A stretch of 50,311 nt of DNA from an uncultured Leptolinea sp. (GCA_903828565.1 CAIKMQ010000022.1:1-50311); one strand, 5' to 3'. Positions 1 through 10,902 are shown, counted from the first letter of the stretch. The notes: a model not told the origin generated them from the letters alone. A program made the numbers and translations.

Positions 1-188
1 CCACCCTCTCCGCTACATTGCTTTTTCCTGTGGGTTCGGACACCGTCGAGGTGCATGTCCCACCCTCTCCGCTACATTGCTTTCTTCTGTGGGTTCGGAC
101 ACCGTCGAGGTGCATGTCCCACCCTCTCCGCTACATTGCTTTCTTCTGTGGGTTCGGACACCGTCGAGGTGCATGTCCCACCCTCTCC
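1..188. repeat. 59-bp tandem repeat, about 3.2 copies, cut by left edge
   Basis: The block ACCCTCTCC starts at 3, 62, 121 and 180, giving a period of 59 bp. The three full units differ only by two bases in the pyrimidine stretch around 25-28 of the first copy. The period is not a multiple of three, so the frames that stay open through it (both strands) are unlikely to be a repeated protein. The array probably continues to the left. No function can be assigned; it could be a VNTR-type intergenic repeat. Confidence 0.9.
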
Positions 189-398
189 TCGTCAATCGGA
201 TCGCCCTGGCGAATACTCCGTAGCTCTTATGGGTCTCCTTTGCCACGATACTGCAACTGTCTTTGTTTAGCCTACCATGCATAGCTTGATCTTTGAATGA
301 CAAGGGGATCGGGGGGCAAGGTGTCATTGAAGAACTCCTTTTATGTTGTTCCCGGCATGAATCATGCATGAAGAACTCTGAATATACCAGAGGTGATT
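189..398. other. Gene-free stretch before ftsK
   Basis: No convincing gene. A minus-strand open frame (13-369) runs through both this stretch and the tandem repeat, but it has no recognisable domain and no ribosome site, so it is not called. The GAAGAACTC motif occurs twice (328-336 and 370-378). The ribosome site for ftsK (AGAGG, 389-393) closes the stretch. Confidence 0.4.
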
Positions 399-2759
399 AT
401 GCCCAATCCGTCAAATTACACAAAGCAATCCGGTAGCCGTGGAACACACACTTCGCCGCAAACAGGCGGGAGGGTAGTGCGTGGGGTCTATACACCCGGT
501 TCGCGACCGCGCAACGCCCCACCCCCCGAACTGGAACGCAAGAAACTAACCGGTGAGCAGCGCCTGGATATTCTGGGCGGTGTGTTAATCGTATTGGGTA
601 TATTTTCTGGTTTAAGTCTCTTCAGCACCGGCAGCGAGCTGGCAATCTGGTGGGCTGGTATTCTTAAATGGATCGTAGGATGGGGCGTATTTGCCTTGCC
701 GCTTGGTTTGATCATATCAGGCATTTACCTGCTGCTGCGAAGGATCGAAAGGATCCCACGACCTCCACTGGAAAAGGTGACCGGGTATGTTCTTCTATAT
801 ATTACGCTGCTGGGATTGATGCATTTCTTCGGCGGCGGGATGACGAACCCGTATCTACTGGCAGAACGGCACGGGGGTGGGGGATATATCGGGGCATCCA
901 TACTCAATTTGCTTCACGAGTCGTTGGGTGGATTTGGCGCATTCCTGATCCTGCTGGGCATGCTTTTATTGAGCCTGGTTTTATCTTTCGATGTATCCCT
1001 CTCACAGGCGGCGAAACTTGCCAGAGAGCGCATCCAGGGTCAGCCGGCAGAAAACCAGGATGCGGACGTTGAAACCTACACCTATGAGCCTGTCCGGCCG
1101 CCCCGCGCCCGACCGGTTGTGCAGCAACCTGCGGATATCGATGAACCCGATGCGGAGGCTGAAGAGTTTATCCCCATTCCTCAGGTAGGGAGCGGATCAT
1201 CTACAGACAACCTGCAGGTGGATAGACCGCGCGTATCCACCTATCGGGTAGAGCCTGAGAAGCACTGGGAATTGCCAAAGATTGAGGATATCCTTGAATA
1301 TGGTATCCCGCGTGAGGAAAATGAGAAGCAGAACGCTGAGAAGGCTCGCATCATAGAGGAGACGCTGTCTTCGTTTGGCGCACCCGGGAGGGTCGTTGAG
1401 ATTCTTTCTGGGCCGGCAGTCACCATGTTTGGGGTTGAACCAGACTATACGGAAACGCGAACAGGTTCCCTGCGGGTCCGGGTTGCCAAGATCCTAACTT
1501 TACAGAATGACCTGGCGCTCGCTCTGGCAGCCACACGCATCCGTATTCAGGCGCCGGTTCCCGGGCAGAGTTATATCGGCATTGAAGTTCCAAATGATTC
1601 CACCGCCATCGTCCGCCTGCGTGATGTGATGGAAAGCACAGTTTATAAAAGAAAACGCTCCCTCCTGAAGGTACCTCTTGGGAAAGATGTGGCAGGAACA
1701 CCCACAGCTGCAGACCTGGCTACCATGCCACATCTGCTGATCGCCGGCGCGACCGGTTCCGGTAAATCGGTATGTGTGAATTCTATTCTGACCAGCCTGC
1801 TGGTCAACAACACACCGGATGAATTGCGCCTTGTGCTGGTGGACCCCAAGAGAGTGGAATTGGCCGGATATAATGGTATTCCGCATCTGTTGACCCCTGT
1901 GATCGTCCAGGTGGATAAGGTGATCGGAGTACTGCAATGGATGATTAGGGAAATGCAAAGCCGGTACCAGCGATTTGCAGGTGTTGGGGCGCGTAACCTG
2001 GAAGAGTACAATTCCAGGGCAGCGGCTGCTGGCGAGAAAAAGCTGCCCATTCTGCTGATCGTGATCGATGAAATGGCAGACCTGATGATGCAATCTCAAG
2101 GCGAATCCGAAGCGGCCATTGCCCGGCTGGCGCAAATGTCACGCGCTACTGGCATTCATCTTATCCTGGCGACGCAGCGACCGTCTACTGATATCATCAC
2201 CGGGAATATCAAGGCGAATTTCCCGGCGCGGATTGCATTCGCGGTCGCGAGCAATACTGACAGCCGGGTGATTCTGGATCAGCCGGGTGCTGAACAGTTG
2301 CTGGGAAGAGGAGATATGCTCTACCAGTCCCCGGATTCCGCATCCCCGGTGCGCATGCAATGCGTCTATGTGTCGGATGATGAGATCCAGAAGGTCGTTG
2401 ACTACTGGCTGGAAGCAGCAAAAAAGAATGGAGGTACCCAGAAAGCGGATATCAATCTTCCGCCTGGTTTGGAAAAAACATCTGCAGGAGAGAAGCGCCA
2501 GCTGGACCAGATCATTTTCCAGGAGGATGCAGCCAAACTGGATCCATTAACTGATGAAGTGATCGCTCTGGTGCGTAAAGAAGGCCGGGCTAGCATCTCC
2601 ATGCTGCAAACCAGGCTACGGATGGGATACACACGCGCTGCCCGTATGATTGCCTACCTGGAAGAGAAAAAGATCATCGGCCCGCAGGTTCAGGGCGCTC
2701 CCAGCAGAGAGGTACTGGATTACGGCCCAGTTGGACCTCCGCCAGATAACGGCCAGTAG
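399..2759 (+). CDS. ftsK: DNA translocase FtsK/SpoIIIE
   Basis: Septum-anchored, ATP-driven double-strand DNA pump that clears and aligns chromosome termini at division. The 786-residue protein has the family layout: a basic, proline-rich tail, four membrane segments in roughly residues 50-205, an acidic/proline linker to about 290, then the motor. The Walker A motif GATGSGKS lies near residue 450 and Walker B ILLIVIDEMADLMM near 552. The C-terminal 65 residues form the winged-helix gamma domain that reads polar DNA motifs (DEVIALVRKEGRASISMLQT). ATG at 399 is preferred over the in-frame GTG at 393 because AGAGG (389-393) sits five bases upstream of it. The linker is short compared with Escherichia coli FtsK, so the length is closer to SpoIIIE. 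A small conserved gene follows 40 bp downstream. Confidence 0.95.
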   Translation: MPNPSNYTKQSGSRGTHTSPQTGGRVVRGVYTPGSRPRNAPPPELERKKLTGEQRLDILGGVLIVLGIFSGLSLFSTGSELAIWWAGILKWIVGWGVFALPLGLIISGIYLLLRRIERIPRPPLEKVTGYVLLYITLLGLMHFFGGGMTNPYLLAERHGGGGYIGASILNLLHESLGGFGAFLILLGMLLLSLVLSFDVSLSQAAKLARERIQGQPAENQDADVETYTYEPVRPPRARPVVQQPADIDEPDAEAEEFIPIPQVGSGSSTDNLQVDRPRVSTYRVEPEKHWELPKIEDILEYGIPREENEKQNAEKARIIEETLSSFGAPGRVVEILSGPAVTMFGVEPDYTETRTGSLRVRVAKILTLQNDLALALAATRIRIQAPVPGQSYIGIEVPNDSTAIVRLRDVMESTVYKRKRSLLKVPLGKDVAGTPTAADLATMPHLLIAGATGSGKSVCVNSILTSLLVNNTPDELRLVLVDPKRVELAGYNGIPHLLTPVIVQVDKVIGVLQWMIREMQSRYQRFAGVGARNLEEYNSRAAAAGEKKLPILLIVIDEMADLMMQSQGESEAAIARLAQMSRATGIHLILATQRPSTDIITGNIKANFPARIAFAVASNTDSRVILDQPGAEQLLGRGDMLYQSPDSASPVRMQCVYVSDDEIQKVVDYWLEAAKKNGGTQKADINLPPGLEKTSAGEKRQLDQIIFQEDAAKLDPLTDEVIALVRKEGRASISMLQTRLRMGYTRAARMIAYLEEKKIIGPQVQGAPSREVLDYGPVGPPPDNGQ

Positions 2760-2801
2760 ACGTAAACGTTCTCAATGCGCGAAGTATGGTATCATCGCGG
2801 T

Positions 2802-3158
2802 ATGGACGACAAGATCACCATCATTGAAGGGCCAACCCCGGAATTTCACCCGGTGGATGAAGATTGGGCCAGAGGAATCTCTGAAGGCCCCACCCGGCAT
2901 GATTATCTGCTGACAAACGTCCGAACGTATAACAGCGCTGCCTTAATAGAGAGGTGTTACCGCATCTGGCGTTCGAGGGGTTTGATGATCCTGGAATACC
3001 GTGACAGCATGGGTATGGCGACCCAGACACCCATCCTGGCTGCCAGGGCGCTGGAATCGGCCGAAGGACAGGTACTGCAGTTATGGGTGCAAATGGAACC
3101 CAACCAGGAGATCGAACAATTTCTGGATGACGATGAGGATGATGAAGGAAACGAATAA
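2802..3158 (+). CDS. Conserved protein of unknown function, 118 residues
   Basis: I do not recognise a named family. The product is soluble, has no signal peptide, and ends in a strongly acidic tail (DDDEDDEGNE). The centre has a regular alpha/beta look with a conserved-looking core around NVRTYNSAALIERCYRIW and a second strand LMILEYRDS. It lies directly behind ftsK and ahead of a strong terminator, so the two may be cotranscribed. An upstream ATG at 2775 would add nine residues; neither start has a clear ribosome site, and 2802 is chosen because the residues from MDDKITIIEG onward look like a natural N-terminus. Coding is supported by the length, the clean stop and the terminator just after it. 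Confidence 0.7.
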   Translation: MDDKITIIEGPTPEFHPVDEDWARGISEGPTRHDYLLTNVRTYNSAALIERCYRIWRSRGLMILEYRDSMGMATQTPILAARALESAEGQVLQLWVQMEPNQEIEQFLDDDEDDEGNE

Positions 3159-3183
3159 CTCCCTGTTAGGGAGTTATTTTTAT
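3155..3183 (+). terminator. Rho-independent terminator after the ftsK operon
   Basis: A 9-bp perfect stem ATAACTCCC (3155-3163) pairs with GGGAGTTAT (3169-3177) across a 5-base loop. It is followed by a T-rich run and overlaps the stop codon of the upstream gene. Confidence 0.9.
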
Positions 3184-3209
3184 TATGTGTTAGAACCGGT
3201 AATTAAAGC

Positions 3210-3248
3210 AACAAACGTCCGGGTGAGGGGGGCACCCGAACGTTTGTT
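3210..3248. repeat. Long inverted repeat (16-bp arms)
   Basis: Arms AACAAACGTCCGGGTG (3210-3225) and CACCCGAACGTTTGTT (3233-3248) pair with a single mismatch around the loop AGGGGGG. No T-run follows on either strand, so it is a poor simple terminator. It lies between the ftsK terminator and the tRNA gene and could be an extragenic palindrome or a small mobile hairpin. Two short pieces of it (ACAAACGTCC and CGAACG) also occur near 2911. Confidence 0.75.
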
Positions 3249-3317
3249 AAGCTAATGATAACATTAATCAAAAAGATGTCAATATAGAAAGATTAGAATA
3301 TTTTAATAATTATTTTG

Positions 3318-3391
3318 TGCCCCTGGAGGGACTCGAACCCCCAGCCTAGGCGTTAGGAGTGCCTCGCTCTCTCCATTTGAGCCACAGGGGC
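3318..3391 (-). tRNA. tRNA-Arg (anticodon CCU)
   Basis: The minus strand folds as a complete tRNA. A 7-bp acceptor stem GCCCCTG/CAGGGGC has discriminator A at 3318. The anticodon loop is CTCCTAA (anticodon CCU, reading AGG), and the T arm carries GGTTCGAGT. The anticodon stem AGGCA/CGCCT has one A-C mismatch next to the loop. CCA is not encoded (the gene is followed by CAA). A promoter lies just upstream. Confidence 0.95.
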
Positions 3392-3399
3392 ATGGGCTT

Positions 3400-3428
3400 A
3401 TTGTACCCTAATCATGTATGTGGTGCAA
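3400..3428 (-). promoter_or_regulatory. Promoter of tRNA-Arg
   Basis: Reading the minus strand, TTGCAC (3428-3423), a 17-bp spacer and TACAAT (3405-3400) precede the mature tRNA 5' end at 3391 by eight bases. Confidence 0.6.
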
Positions 3429-3446
3429 ACACTGATACTATCCAGG

Positions 3447-4193
3447 TTAGTCAGCTGGTTTCTTGCCCAGGCTGGCTCCATAAATAAAGAACTGGGTAAT
3501 TCCATCCACTCCCCAGAACTTGTTCAGGGCTTCATCATCAAACGCGCCTATGGCACAAATACCGCAGTCGATCGATTCGGCTGCCAGGTATAAGTTCTGG
3601 CAAATATGGCCGGCATCCAGCAGCATGTACCGGTACCCGCGGGTTCCATAACGCCAGGTGGATCGTTCCGGGATGGCACCCCACCAGAAGGAGACCGGGC
3701 AGTCACGAATGTGAGCCTGAGAAAGGCAAGCCTCGCCGATCTCAGCGGCATACTGAGTACCAGCTGCCAGCTGCTGCAGGCTGTGGTTGATCGCCAGGTA
3801 GCGATACAACCCTGGCTCAAGGCCGGTTACGCGGGAGGCTACGATATAGGTTTCAAAGGGATGCCGGGCACCGCCGGAAGGCACCATTCGCATGGTCACC
3901 GGGCGGGATGTCACCCGTTTGACACCCTGAGAACACCACAAAAGATAAGCTAGCTCATTCAGAGAGATTTCCGCATCCGTGTACCTGCGCCAGGTACGGC
4001 GATTTTCCATAACCGTGTAGAAGTCCCGGGAGGGAATATTTATCTCGCAGACCGCCGGTAGGGGGATAATAGTGGCTGCTGGATCATAGGGGTACTCCAA
4101 CGGTGGCTGCGGAATCCCACGTGATTCAGGCGAAGGTTCCATGTTGCGATTCTCAGATCGTTGCAGGAAATTAATACCGTCTGATGTTGTCAT
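3447..4193 (-). CDS. SagB/ThcOx-type nitroreductase-family dehydrogenase
   Basis: FMN-dependent oxidoreductase of the nitroreductase fold, SagB branch. Characterised SagB members oxidise azoline rings in peptide natural products to azoles, while many stand-alone homologues have no known substrate. The 248-residue protein shows the branch hallmarks: RRTWRRYTD (about residue 65), the LNELAYLLWCSQGV helix, PSGGARHPFETY (about 105), and a closing DAGHICQNLYLAAES followed by IGAFDDEALN. A good ribosome site AAAGGAGCAAC precedes the ATG. No cyclodehydratase, precursor peptide or radical SAM partner is adjacent, so a RiPP role is not supported and a detached housekeeping or detoxifying role is equally possible. 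It is divergent from the exported zinc-ribbon gene across a 90-bp region with two promoters. Confidence 0.8.
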   Translation of the reverse strand: MTTSDGINFLQRSENRNMEPSPESRGIPQPPLEYPYDPAATIIPLPAVCEINIPSRDFYTVMENRRTWRRYTDAEISLNELAYLLWCSQGVKRVTSRPVTMRMVPSGGARHPFETYIVASRVTGLEPGLYRYLAINHSLQQLAAGTQYAAEIGEACLSQAHIRDCPVSFWWGAIPERSTWRYGTRGYRYMLLDAGHICQNLYLAAESIDCGICAIGAFDDEALNKFWGVDGITQFFIYGASLGKKPAD

Positions 4194-4219
4194 GTTGCTC
4201 CTTTGGTCATTCTGGTGTT

Positions 4220-4225
4220 ATTATA
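4220..4225 (-). promoter_or_regulatory. -10 box for the SagB-type gene
   Basis: TATAAT on the minus strand, 27 bases upstream of the ATG at 4193. No convincing -35 was seen. Confidence 0.45.
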
Positions 4226-4227
4226 CG

Positions 4228-4257
4228 CCGACATGTTTTCCATGTCTCGCTTATAAT
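4228..4257 (+). promoter_or_regulatory. Promoter for the exported zinc-ribbon protein
   Basis: CCGACA (4228-4233), an 18-bp spacer and TATAAT (4252-4257), 25 bases before the ATG at 4282. Confidence 0.5.
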
Positions 4258-4281
4258 TATCCATCTACTGGTGAGGAAAAA

Positions 4282-5199
4282 ATGAAAAAGATACTGATAT
4301 TACTGATCCTTCTGATAACAATCACAGCCGGCCTGGCTACTTCAGTGCAGGCGCAAGACCAGATCATTGGTGTGACCCACTTTGGTATTCTGGAAGTGGA
4401 CATTCGCCCCGAGTTTGACACCTCTGATGTGCTGGTGATCTATCATATCGTTCTGCCTGCCGGGGTGGAAATGCCCACCCAGGTAACCATCCGCTTGCCA
4501 GCCAGGGTCGCTCAACCGAACGCAGTTGCCTGGGTGGATCCGGCTGATAGCGGATTGTATACACTGGCGTATACCACCCGCTCTGAGGGTGACTGGAACT
4601 ATGTCACCTTCTCTACGACGGGCGATGAGGTTTGGTTCGAATATTACGACCCGGCGCTAATTCGGAATGGAGAGGATCGAACCTATGCCTTTGATTGGCA
4701 GGGTGATTTTCAAGTGGATGAATTTAACTTCTTCCTGTTACCCCCTTCCGGCGCAGCCAATATCCTTCTCACCCCCGATATGGGCTCAGCGAAAATCGAC
4801 AGCAGCGGTACTTCTTATTATTTCAAAGAGCTTGGTTCATTACAGCCCGGCAATACTTTTACCATCACTACGCAATATTCCCGCAGCACGGATGCCATCA
4901 GCGCGCAAGATATCACCGTGCAGCCGGCAGCACCTCTCGATGATTCGACCCTGGGGCGGACATCCATCACAGAATTCTTACCCTGGCTTGCAGGCATCCT
5001 GTTGCTTGTTCTGGCAGGGTTTATTGGATGGTGGATCTGGGCTTCAAGACACACAAGCCGTCAGGTCTATGCCGGTGGACATCGGCATAACCGGCCTCAG
5101 CACCCGGAAGGCGATTTTATCTATTGCCATCAATGCGGAGAGCGTGCCGGCCCGGCAGATGCATTCTGCCATTCCTGTGGAATAAAACTCAGGCGATAA
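4282..5199 (+). CDS. Exported, membrane-anchored protein with C-terminal zinc ribbon
   Basis: Family not recognised. Residues 1-25 form a signal peptide ending AxA (TSVQAQ). Residues 26-220 are a beta-rich extracytoplasmic domain rich in aromatic and acidic residues. A single membrane helix near residues 235-255 (FLPWLAGILLLVLAGFIGWW) leads to a short cytoplasmic tail ending in a zinc ribbon with two CxxC knuckles (CHQCG and CHSCG). The start at 4282 is fixed by GGTGAGG (4270-4276); the open frame extends upstream, but that part lacks a ribosome site and would bury the signal peptide. The gene has its own promoter and terminator and so is monocistronic. The topology suggests a sensor or scaffold at the membrane, which is inference only. 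Confidence 0.8.
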   Translation: MKKILILLILLITITAGLATSVQAQDQIIGVTHFGILEVDIRPEFDTSDVLVIYHIVLPAGVEMPTQVTIRLPARVAQPNAVAWVDPADSGLYTLAYTTRSEGDWNYVTFSTTGDEVWFEYYDPALIRNGEDRTYAFDWQGDFQVDEFNFFLLPPSGAANILLTPDMGSAKIDSSGTSYYFKELGSLQPGNTFTITTQYSRSTDAISAQDITVQPAAPLDDSTLGRTSITEFLPWLAGILLLVLAGFIGWWIWASRHTSRQVYAGGHRHNRPQHPEGDFIYCHQCGERAGPADAFCHSCGIKLRR

Positions 5200-5213
5200 G
5201 ATCGAAACGGATG

Positions 5214-5251
5214 AAATAAACAGCAGCGGATAGTTCCGCTGCTGTTTATTT
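5214..5251. terminator. Bidirectional terminator between convergent genes
   Basis: A 17-bp perfect stem, AAATAAACAGCAGCGGA (5214-5230) with its complement (5235-5251) around the loop TAGT. A/T tracts on both ends let it serve both the plus gene and the minus operon. Confidence 0.9.
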
Positions 5252-5962
5252 ATTTATGGATCTCATCTTGAATGCAGAGCATCAAATTTTCTATGTTCTC
5301 GCCAGGTTCCACTCGGGTTTGAGCCAGAATGGGGTAGGAGAGCATCTGGCTTTCCGTACCCATAATGGAAATGGGGGCGACCAGATCGGTCAGTTGCGAG
5401 TCTGGAATAAAAGACAGGCTTCCGGGAATGGCTGTCACCAATGCCAGTGCGCTGGTGGTATCTTCCACCCGTGTTGCCGTGAGTGGGATCGTTCCATTTC
5501 GGATGATCAGGGTATCAATCAAACCTTGCAGTTCATTACTGCTCAGGTAACCGATGATGGTGATAGCTGATGGTGCAGCTGCCCCCAGGTTCTGCCAATC
5601 TGCCAGAAATCCGCGAAATACACCAGCTAGTTCTGCTGGTGCCACAGATCCGACTGGAGCCGGTGATCTTGTAACAAGCACCAGTTGATCCGTGCCAAGC
5701 AGGTAGACTGGGAGGCCTGATGTAGATGGTTCGATCAATGTGATGGTCAGGTCACCCGCCAGAGCATCCAACTGACCCACGGGCAGTTCTTTTACTACGA
5801 TCGGCAAAGGGTCGAGTTTTTGAGAACATGCCTGCAATACCGGTTGCAAATATCTTGCTCCCGGAGAATGCTGAATCACCAGTTCAGTCGGAAGAGATTT
5901 GGCGGTATTTCCTGAACATGCAGTGAGCAGAAGGATGGTCAGGATAGTTAACAGAGAGTTTT

Positions 5963-5966
<4 letters not shown>
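5250..5966 (-). CDS. PstS-like substrate-binding lipoprotein
   Basis: Predicted extracytoplasmic lipoprotein of the periplasmic-binding-protein fold. The N-terminus MKNSLLTILTILLLTACSG is a lipoprotein signal with lipobox LTAC. The remaining 215 residues resemble phosphate-binding-like proteins: LTITLIEPSTSGLPVYLLGTD, a VFRGFLADWQNLG segment matching the family's FxGxxxxWxxLG signature, and an SLSFIPDSQL strand. The start at 5966 is used because its ATG overlaps the uppP stop by 4 bp (ATGA) and begins the signal peptide; the frame stays open upstream inside uppP. No permease or ATPase is near, so the ligand and partner are unknown. Last gene of the tgt-uppP operon. Confidence 0.65.
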
Positions 5967-7932
<1,966 letters not shown>

Positions 7933-7985
7933 TCACCATTATAACTTTTTCTCGGCATTGAGTGAGGTAGGCTGGGTGTAACTTG

Positions 7986-9134
7986 ATGAATGAACCAAGC
8001 GGGTTTATACTTTGCCGCATGAATTCAAATGGGTATTCTGCCTGGCTGGAAATTGACCTGGAAGTTATTCGCCAGAATGTAAGGGAATTGATGCGGATCA
8101 GCCAGACTGAAGTGATGGCGGTGGTGAAAGCCAATGGATACGGCCACGGCGCAGCTGCAGTGGCACGCGCGGCAGTGGAAGCAGGGGCTACCTGGCTCGG
8201 GGTTGCCCGCCTGGAAGAAGCCATTGACCTGCGCCGCAGCGGGATGCATTGCCATATCCTTGTGATGGGGTACACCTCCCCGGAGCGGGTGACCGATGTG
8301 ATCAATAACAACATCTGCCTGACGATTTATGACCGGCAGATGGGAGAAGCTTACGCGCGGCAGGCAGAAAAACTGGGTGGGATATTGCGGCTGCATATCA
8401 AGGTGGATACCGGTATGGGCCGGTTGGGAATCTCACCAGATACAGCGCACGAGTTTATTGAGGCGCTGTCCCGGCGACCCAAGCTATCTATTGAAGGTAT
8501 TTTCACTCATTTTGCCTGCGCAGATGAGCCAATACAGCCAACTACTGCGCGACAGTTGTCCATGTTTGAAGACCTCGTCCGTGGATTGCGTGAGCATGGG
8601 GTAGCACCGCGCTATATCCATTCTGCCAACTCGGCGGCAATCATCAACTTCCCTGCTGCCCACTTTGACCTGGTGCGGCCTGGTATCGCGTTGTATGGCT
8701 TCCCACCTTCAGCCGATACACCCCTACCCGCAGGGATCCATTCTGGTCTGGTATGGAAGACCCGCCTGACCTCGGTGCGGACATTCCCCGAGGGGCACGG
8801 CATCAGTTACGGCCATGTGTACCACACCAGCAATGAAGAACGCATCGGGTCCATCGCGATTGGTTACGCAGATGGTTATCGGCGAGTTCCGGGCAATATC
8901 GCCCTGGTGCGCGGCAAGCGCGTGCCCGTAGTTGGCCGGGTCTGCATGGACCAGTGTATGTTGCAGCTGGATTCTGTGCCGGATGCTGAGATCGGGGATG
9001 AAGTGGTGCTGCTAGGCCGGCAGGGAGACGAGCATATTAACGCTGAAGAACTGGCGGAACGCTGGGGGACCTTTAATTATGAAGTCATCTGCGGTCTCTC
9101 CGCCAGATTACCACGCATCTATCTCAATAAATAA
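7986..9134 (+). CDS. alr: Alanine racemase
   Basis: PLP enzyme that interconverts L- and D-alanine to supply D-Ala for peptidoglycan. The fold-III PLP lysine is in VMAVVKANGYGHG. The second catalytic Tyr lies in the SIAIGYADGYRR block, and GRVCMDQCML is the conserved substrate-site strand. Length is 382 residues from ATG 7986, which has GGGTG seven bases upstream. An internal ATG at 8019 (MNSNGYSAWLEIDLE) aligns better with the usual Alr N-terminus but has no ribosome site, and TTG at 7983 is also possible, so the start is uncertain. recJ follows 12 bp downstream, suggesting cotranscription. Confidence 0.95.
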   Translation: MNEPSGFILCRMNSNGYSAWLEIDLEVIRQNVRELMRISQTEVMAVVKANGYGHGAAAVARAAVEAGATWLGVARLEEAIDLRRSGMHCHILVMGYTSPERVTDVINNNICLTIYDRQMGEAYARQAEKLGGILRLHIKVDTGMGRLGISPDTAHEFIEALSRRPKLSIEGIFTHFACADEPIQPTTARQLSMFEDLVRGLREHGVAPRYIHSANSAAIINFPAAHFDLVRPGIALYGFPPSADTPLPAGIHSGLVWKTRLTSVRTFPEGHGISYGHVYHTSNEERIGSIAIGYADGYRRVPGNIALVRGKRVPVVGRVCMDQCMLQLDSVPDAEIGDEVVLLGRQGDEHINAEELAERWGTFNYEVICGLSARLPRIYLNK

Positions 9135-9146
9135 TCAGAGAGCATT

Positions 9147-10841
9147 ATGAAAAAATGGAATATTCCTAAACCGATCGAGCCGGATATTGCTTCTGCCCTG
9201 AATGAGTACCCGTCTGTCATCCAGCAGATCTTGGCAAATCGCGGAAAGTGCACCCCGGAAGCAGCATACGAATACTTCCATCCGCAGCCGCGGCAGGATG
9301 AAGATTTGCAGCTGATGTCCGGTATGAAACCGGCGGTGGACCGTATCCTGAAGGCGATCGAGCGAGGCGAAAAAGTAGCCATTTACGGTGATTATGATGT
9401 CGATGGGGTAACCGCTACCGCCTTGCTGGTGGAAGCGCTGACCCACCTGGGCGGTTCTGTTTCAGCATACATCCCAGACCGCTTCGAGGAAGGTTACGGC
9501 ATCAACAAGGATGCCCTGGCTAAGCTAAAAGCAGAAGGTGTATCGCTGGTGATCAGTGTGGATTGCGGGGTTCGTTCTATTGCCGAGGCGGCCTACAGCC
9601 ACACCATCGGCCTTGACCTGATCATCACGGACCATCACACTCCCCAAGCGGAAGTCCCCGCTGCGCTGGCAGTCATTGATCCGAAACTTGATAATGATCT
9701 TTATCCATTCAAATACCTTGCCGGTGTGGGGGTAGCTTATAAACTGGTTCGGGCATTATTCATCCACGCGCACCGGCTGGAAGAATTGGGTGAGCGTTGG
9801 TTGGACCTTGTGGCAATCGGATCCGTGGCGGATATGGCACCACTGGAAGATGAGAACCGCTACCTGGTACGCGCCGGGCTTGAAGTGATCCATAAAACGG
9901 ACCGTGTTGGTTTGCAGGAACTCTGCCAGGTTGCGGGCATTCAGCTCCAGTCGGTTGATTCAACCTCCATCGGGTTTACGATTGGCCCCCGCTTGAATGC
10001 CGCTGGCCGGCTGGATAATGCCTTGATCGCGTACGACTTGCTGACAGAAACGGTTCGGGAGAAGGCTGGAGAGTTGGCTTCCCGGTTGAACCAGTTGAAC
10101 CAGGAACGGCAGGTGGAGACCCGTAATGTTGTTGAGCAGGCCACCACGATGATTGACGGGGTGGAAGACCGCGGGTTATTGTTATATGCTGTTTCCCCTG
10201 ATTTTAGTGAAGGCATCGTGGGATTGGCAGCCGCCAGATTGATGGAGAAGTATTACCGCCCCGTTGTGGTTGGCACGGATCAGGGAGAAACTATCCGCTG
10301 TTCGTGCCGCTCGATCCCGGAGGTGGATATAACTTCCCTCCTGGATGAGTGCGCCGACCTGATGATCCACCACGGCGGGCACAGGGCTGCTGCGGGCTTC
10401 ACCATACTAGCGAAACATTTTCCAGAATTGAAACAGCGGATGGAAGGAAGCGCTGAACGAATTCTTGCGGGTAAGGAGCTGGTCGCCACAATAAACGTGG
10501 AAATGGTGATCAAGCTGGAAGATGTAAAGGCAAACCTGTATGATGCTCTGCAGATGATGCAGCCGACCGGTTATGGAAACCCCGCGTCTTATTTTGTCAT
10601 CGAGAAATTACGACTGAAGACTGGAAAGATTGTTGGGCAGGATGGCAGGCATTTAAAACTCTGGCTGACCAATGGATTCAATTCCATCAATGCGATCGCA
10701 TTCGGTTTTGGAAGCATGCTGACGGAACTCCAAAAATCCACCTACGCCGATTACCTGTTTACTATAGATAAAAATGAATACAACGGGAATATCGATTACC
10801 AGATGAATGTGAAGGATATTCACATCACCCCGGCCGGTTAG
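9147..10841 (+). CDS. recJ: Single-stranded-DNA exonuclease RecJ
   Basis: 5'-3' exonuclease for recombination and mismatch/base-excision repair; DHH phosphoesterase superfamily. The 564 residues contain motif I YGDYDVDGVTAT (about residue 80), SVDCGVRS, DHH motif ITDHHTPQ (about residue 160), VAIGSVADMAPL, and the DHHA1 glycine-rich motif HGGHRAAAGFT (about residue 410), followed by the OB-like C-terminal domain. Length and order match canonical RecJ. The start is 12 bp after alr, and a strong hairpin follows. Confidence 0.96.
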   Translation: MKKWNIPKPIEPDIASALNEYPSVIQQILANRGKCTPEAAYEYFHPQPRQDEDLQLMSGMKPAVDRILKAIERGEKVAIYGDYDVDGVTATALLVEALTHLGGSVSAYIPDRFEEGYGINKDALAKLKAEGVSLVISVDCGVRSIAEAAYSHTIGLDLIITDHHTPQAEVPAALAVIDPKLDNDLYPFKYLAGVGVAYKLVRALFIHAHRLEELGERWLDLVAIGSVADMAPLEDENRYLVRAGLEVIHKTDRVGLQELCQVAGIQLQSVDSTSIGFTIGPRLNAAGRLDNALIAYDLLTETVREKAGELASRLNQLNQERQVETRNVVEQATTMIDGVEDRGLLLYAVSPDFSEGIVGLAAARLMEKYYRPVVVGTDQGETIRCSCRSIPEVDITSLLDECADLMIHHGGHRAAAGFTILAKHFPELKQRMEGSAERILAGKELVATINVEMVIKLEDVKANLYDALQMMQPTGYGNPASYFVIEKLRLKTGKIVGQDGRHLKLWLTNGFNSINAIAFGFGSMLTELQKSTYADYLFTIDKNEYNGNIDYQMNVKDIHITPAG

Positions 10842-10868
10842 TTTATCTTTTTTCGTCCAGCAGAGAAT

Positions 10869-10902
10869 AAAAGGACTGCCGGATTTTCAGGCAGTCCTTT
10901 GT
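10869..10902. terminator. Bidirectional terminator, recJ/glnA
   Basis: An 11-bp stem AAAGGACTGCC (10870-10880) pairs with GGCAGTCCTTT (10890-10900), with flanking A and T tracts. It lies between convergent recJ and glnA. Confidence 0.85.

Noticed and set aside
13-369. 118-codon minus frame across the 59-bp repeats
   Set aside because: The repeat period shifts frame each unit, there is no ribosome site, and no domain is recognisable.
3447-4193. A RiPP (thiazole/oxazole peptide) cluster around the SagB-like gene
   Set aside because: No cyclodehydratase, precursor peptide, protease or export gene is adjacent.
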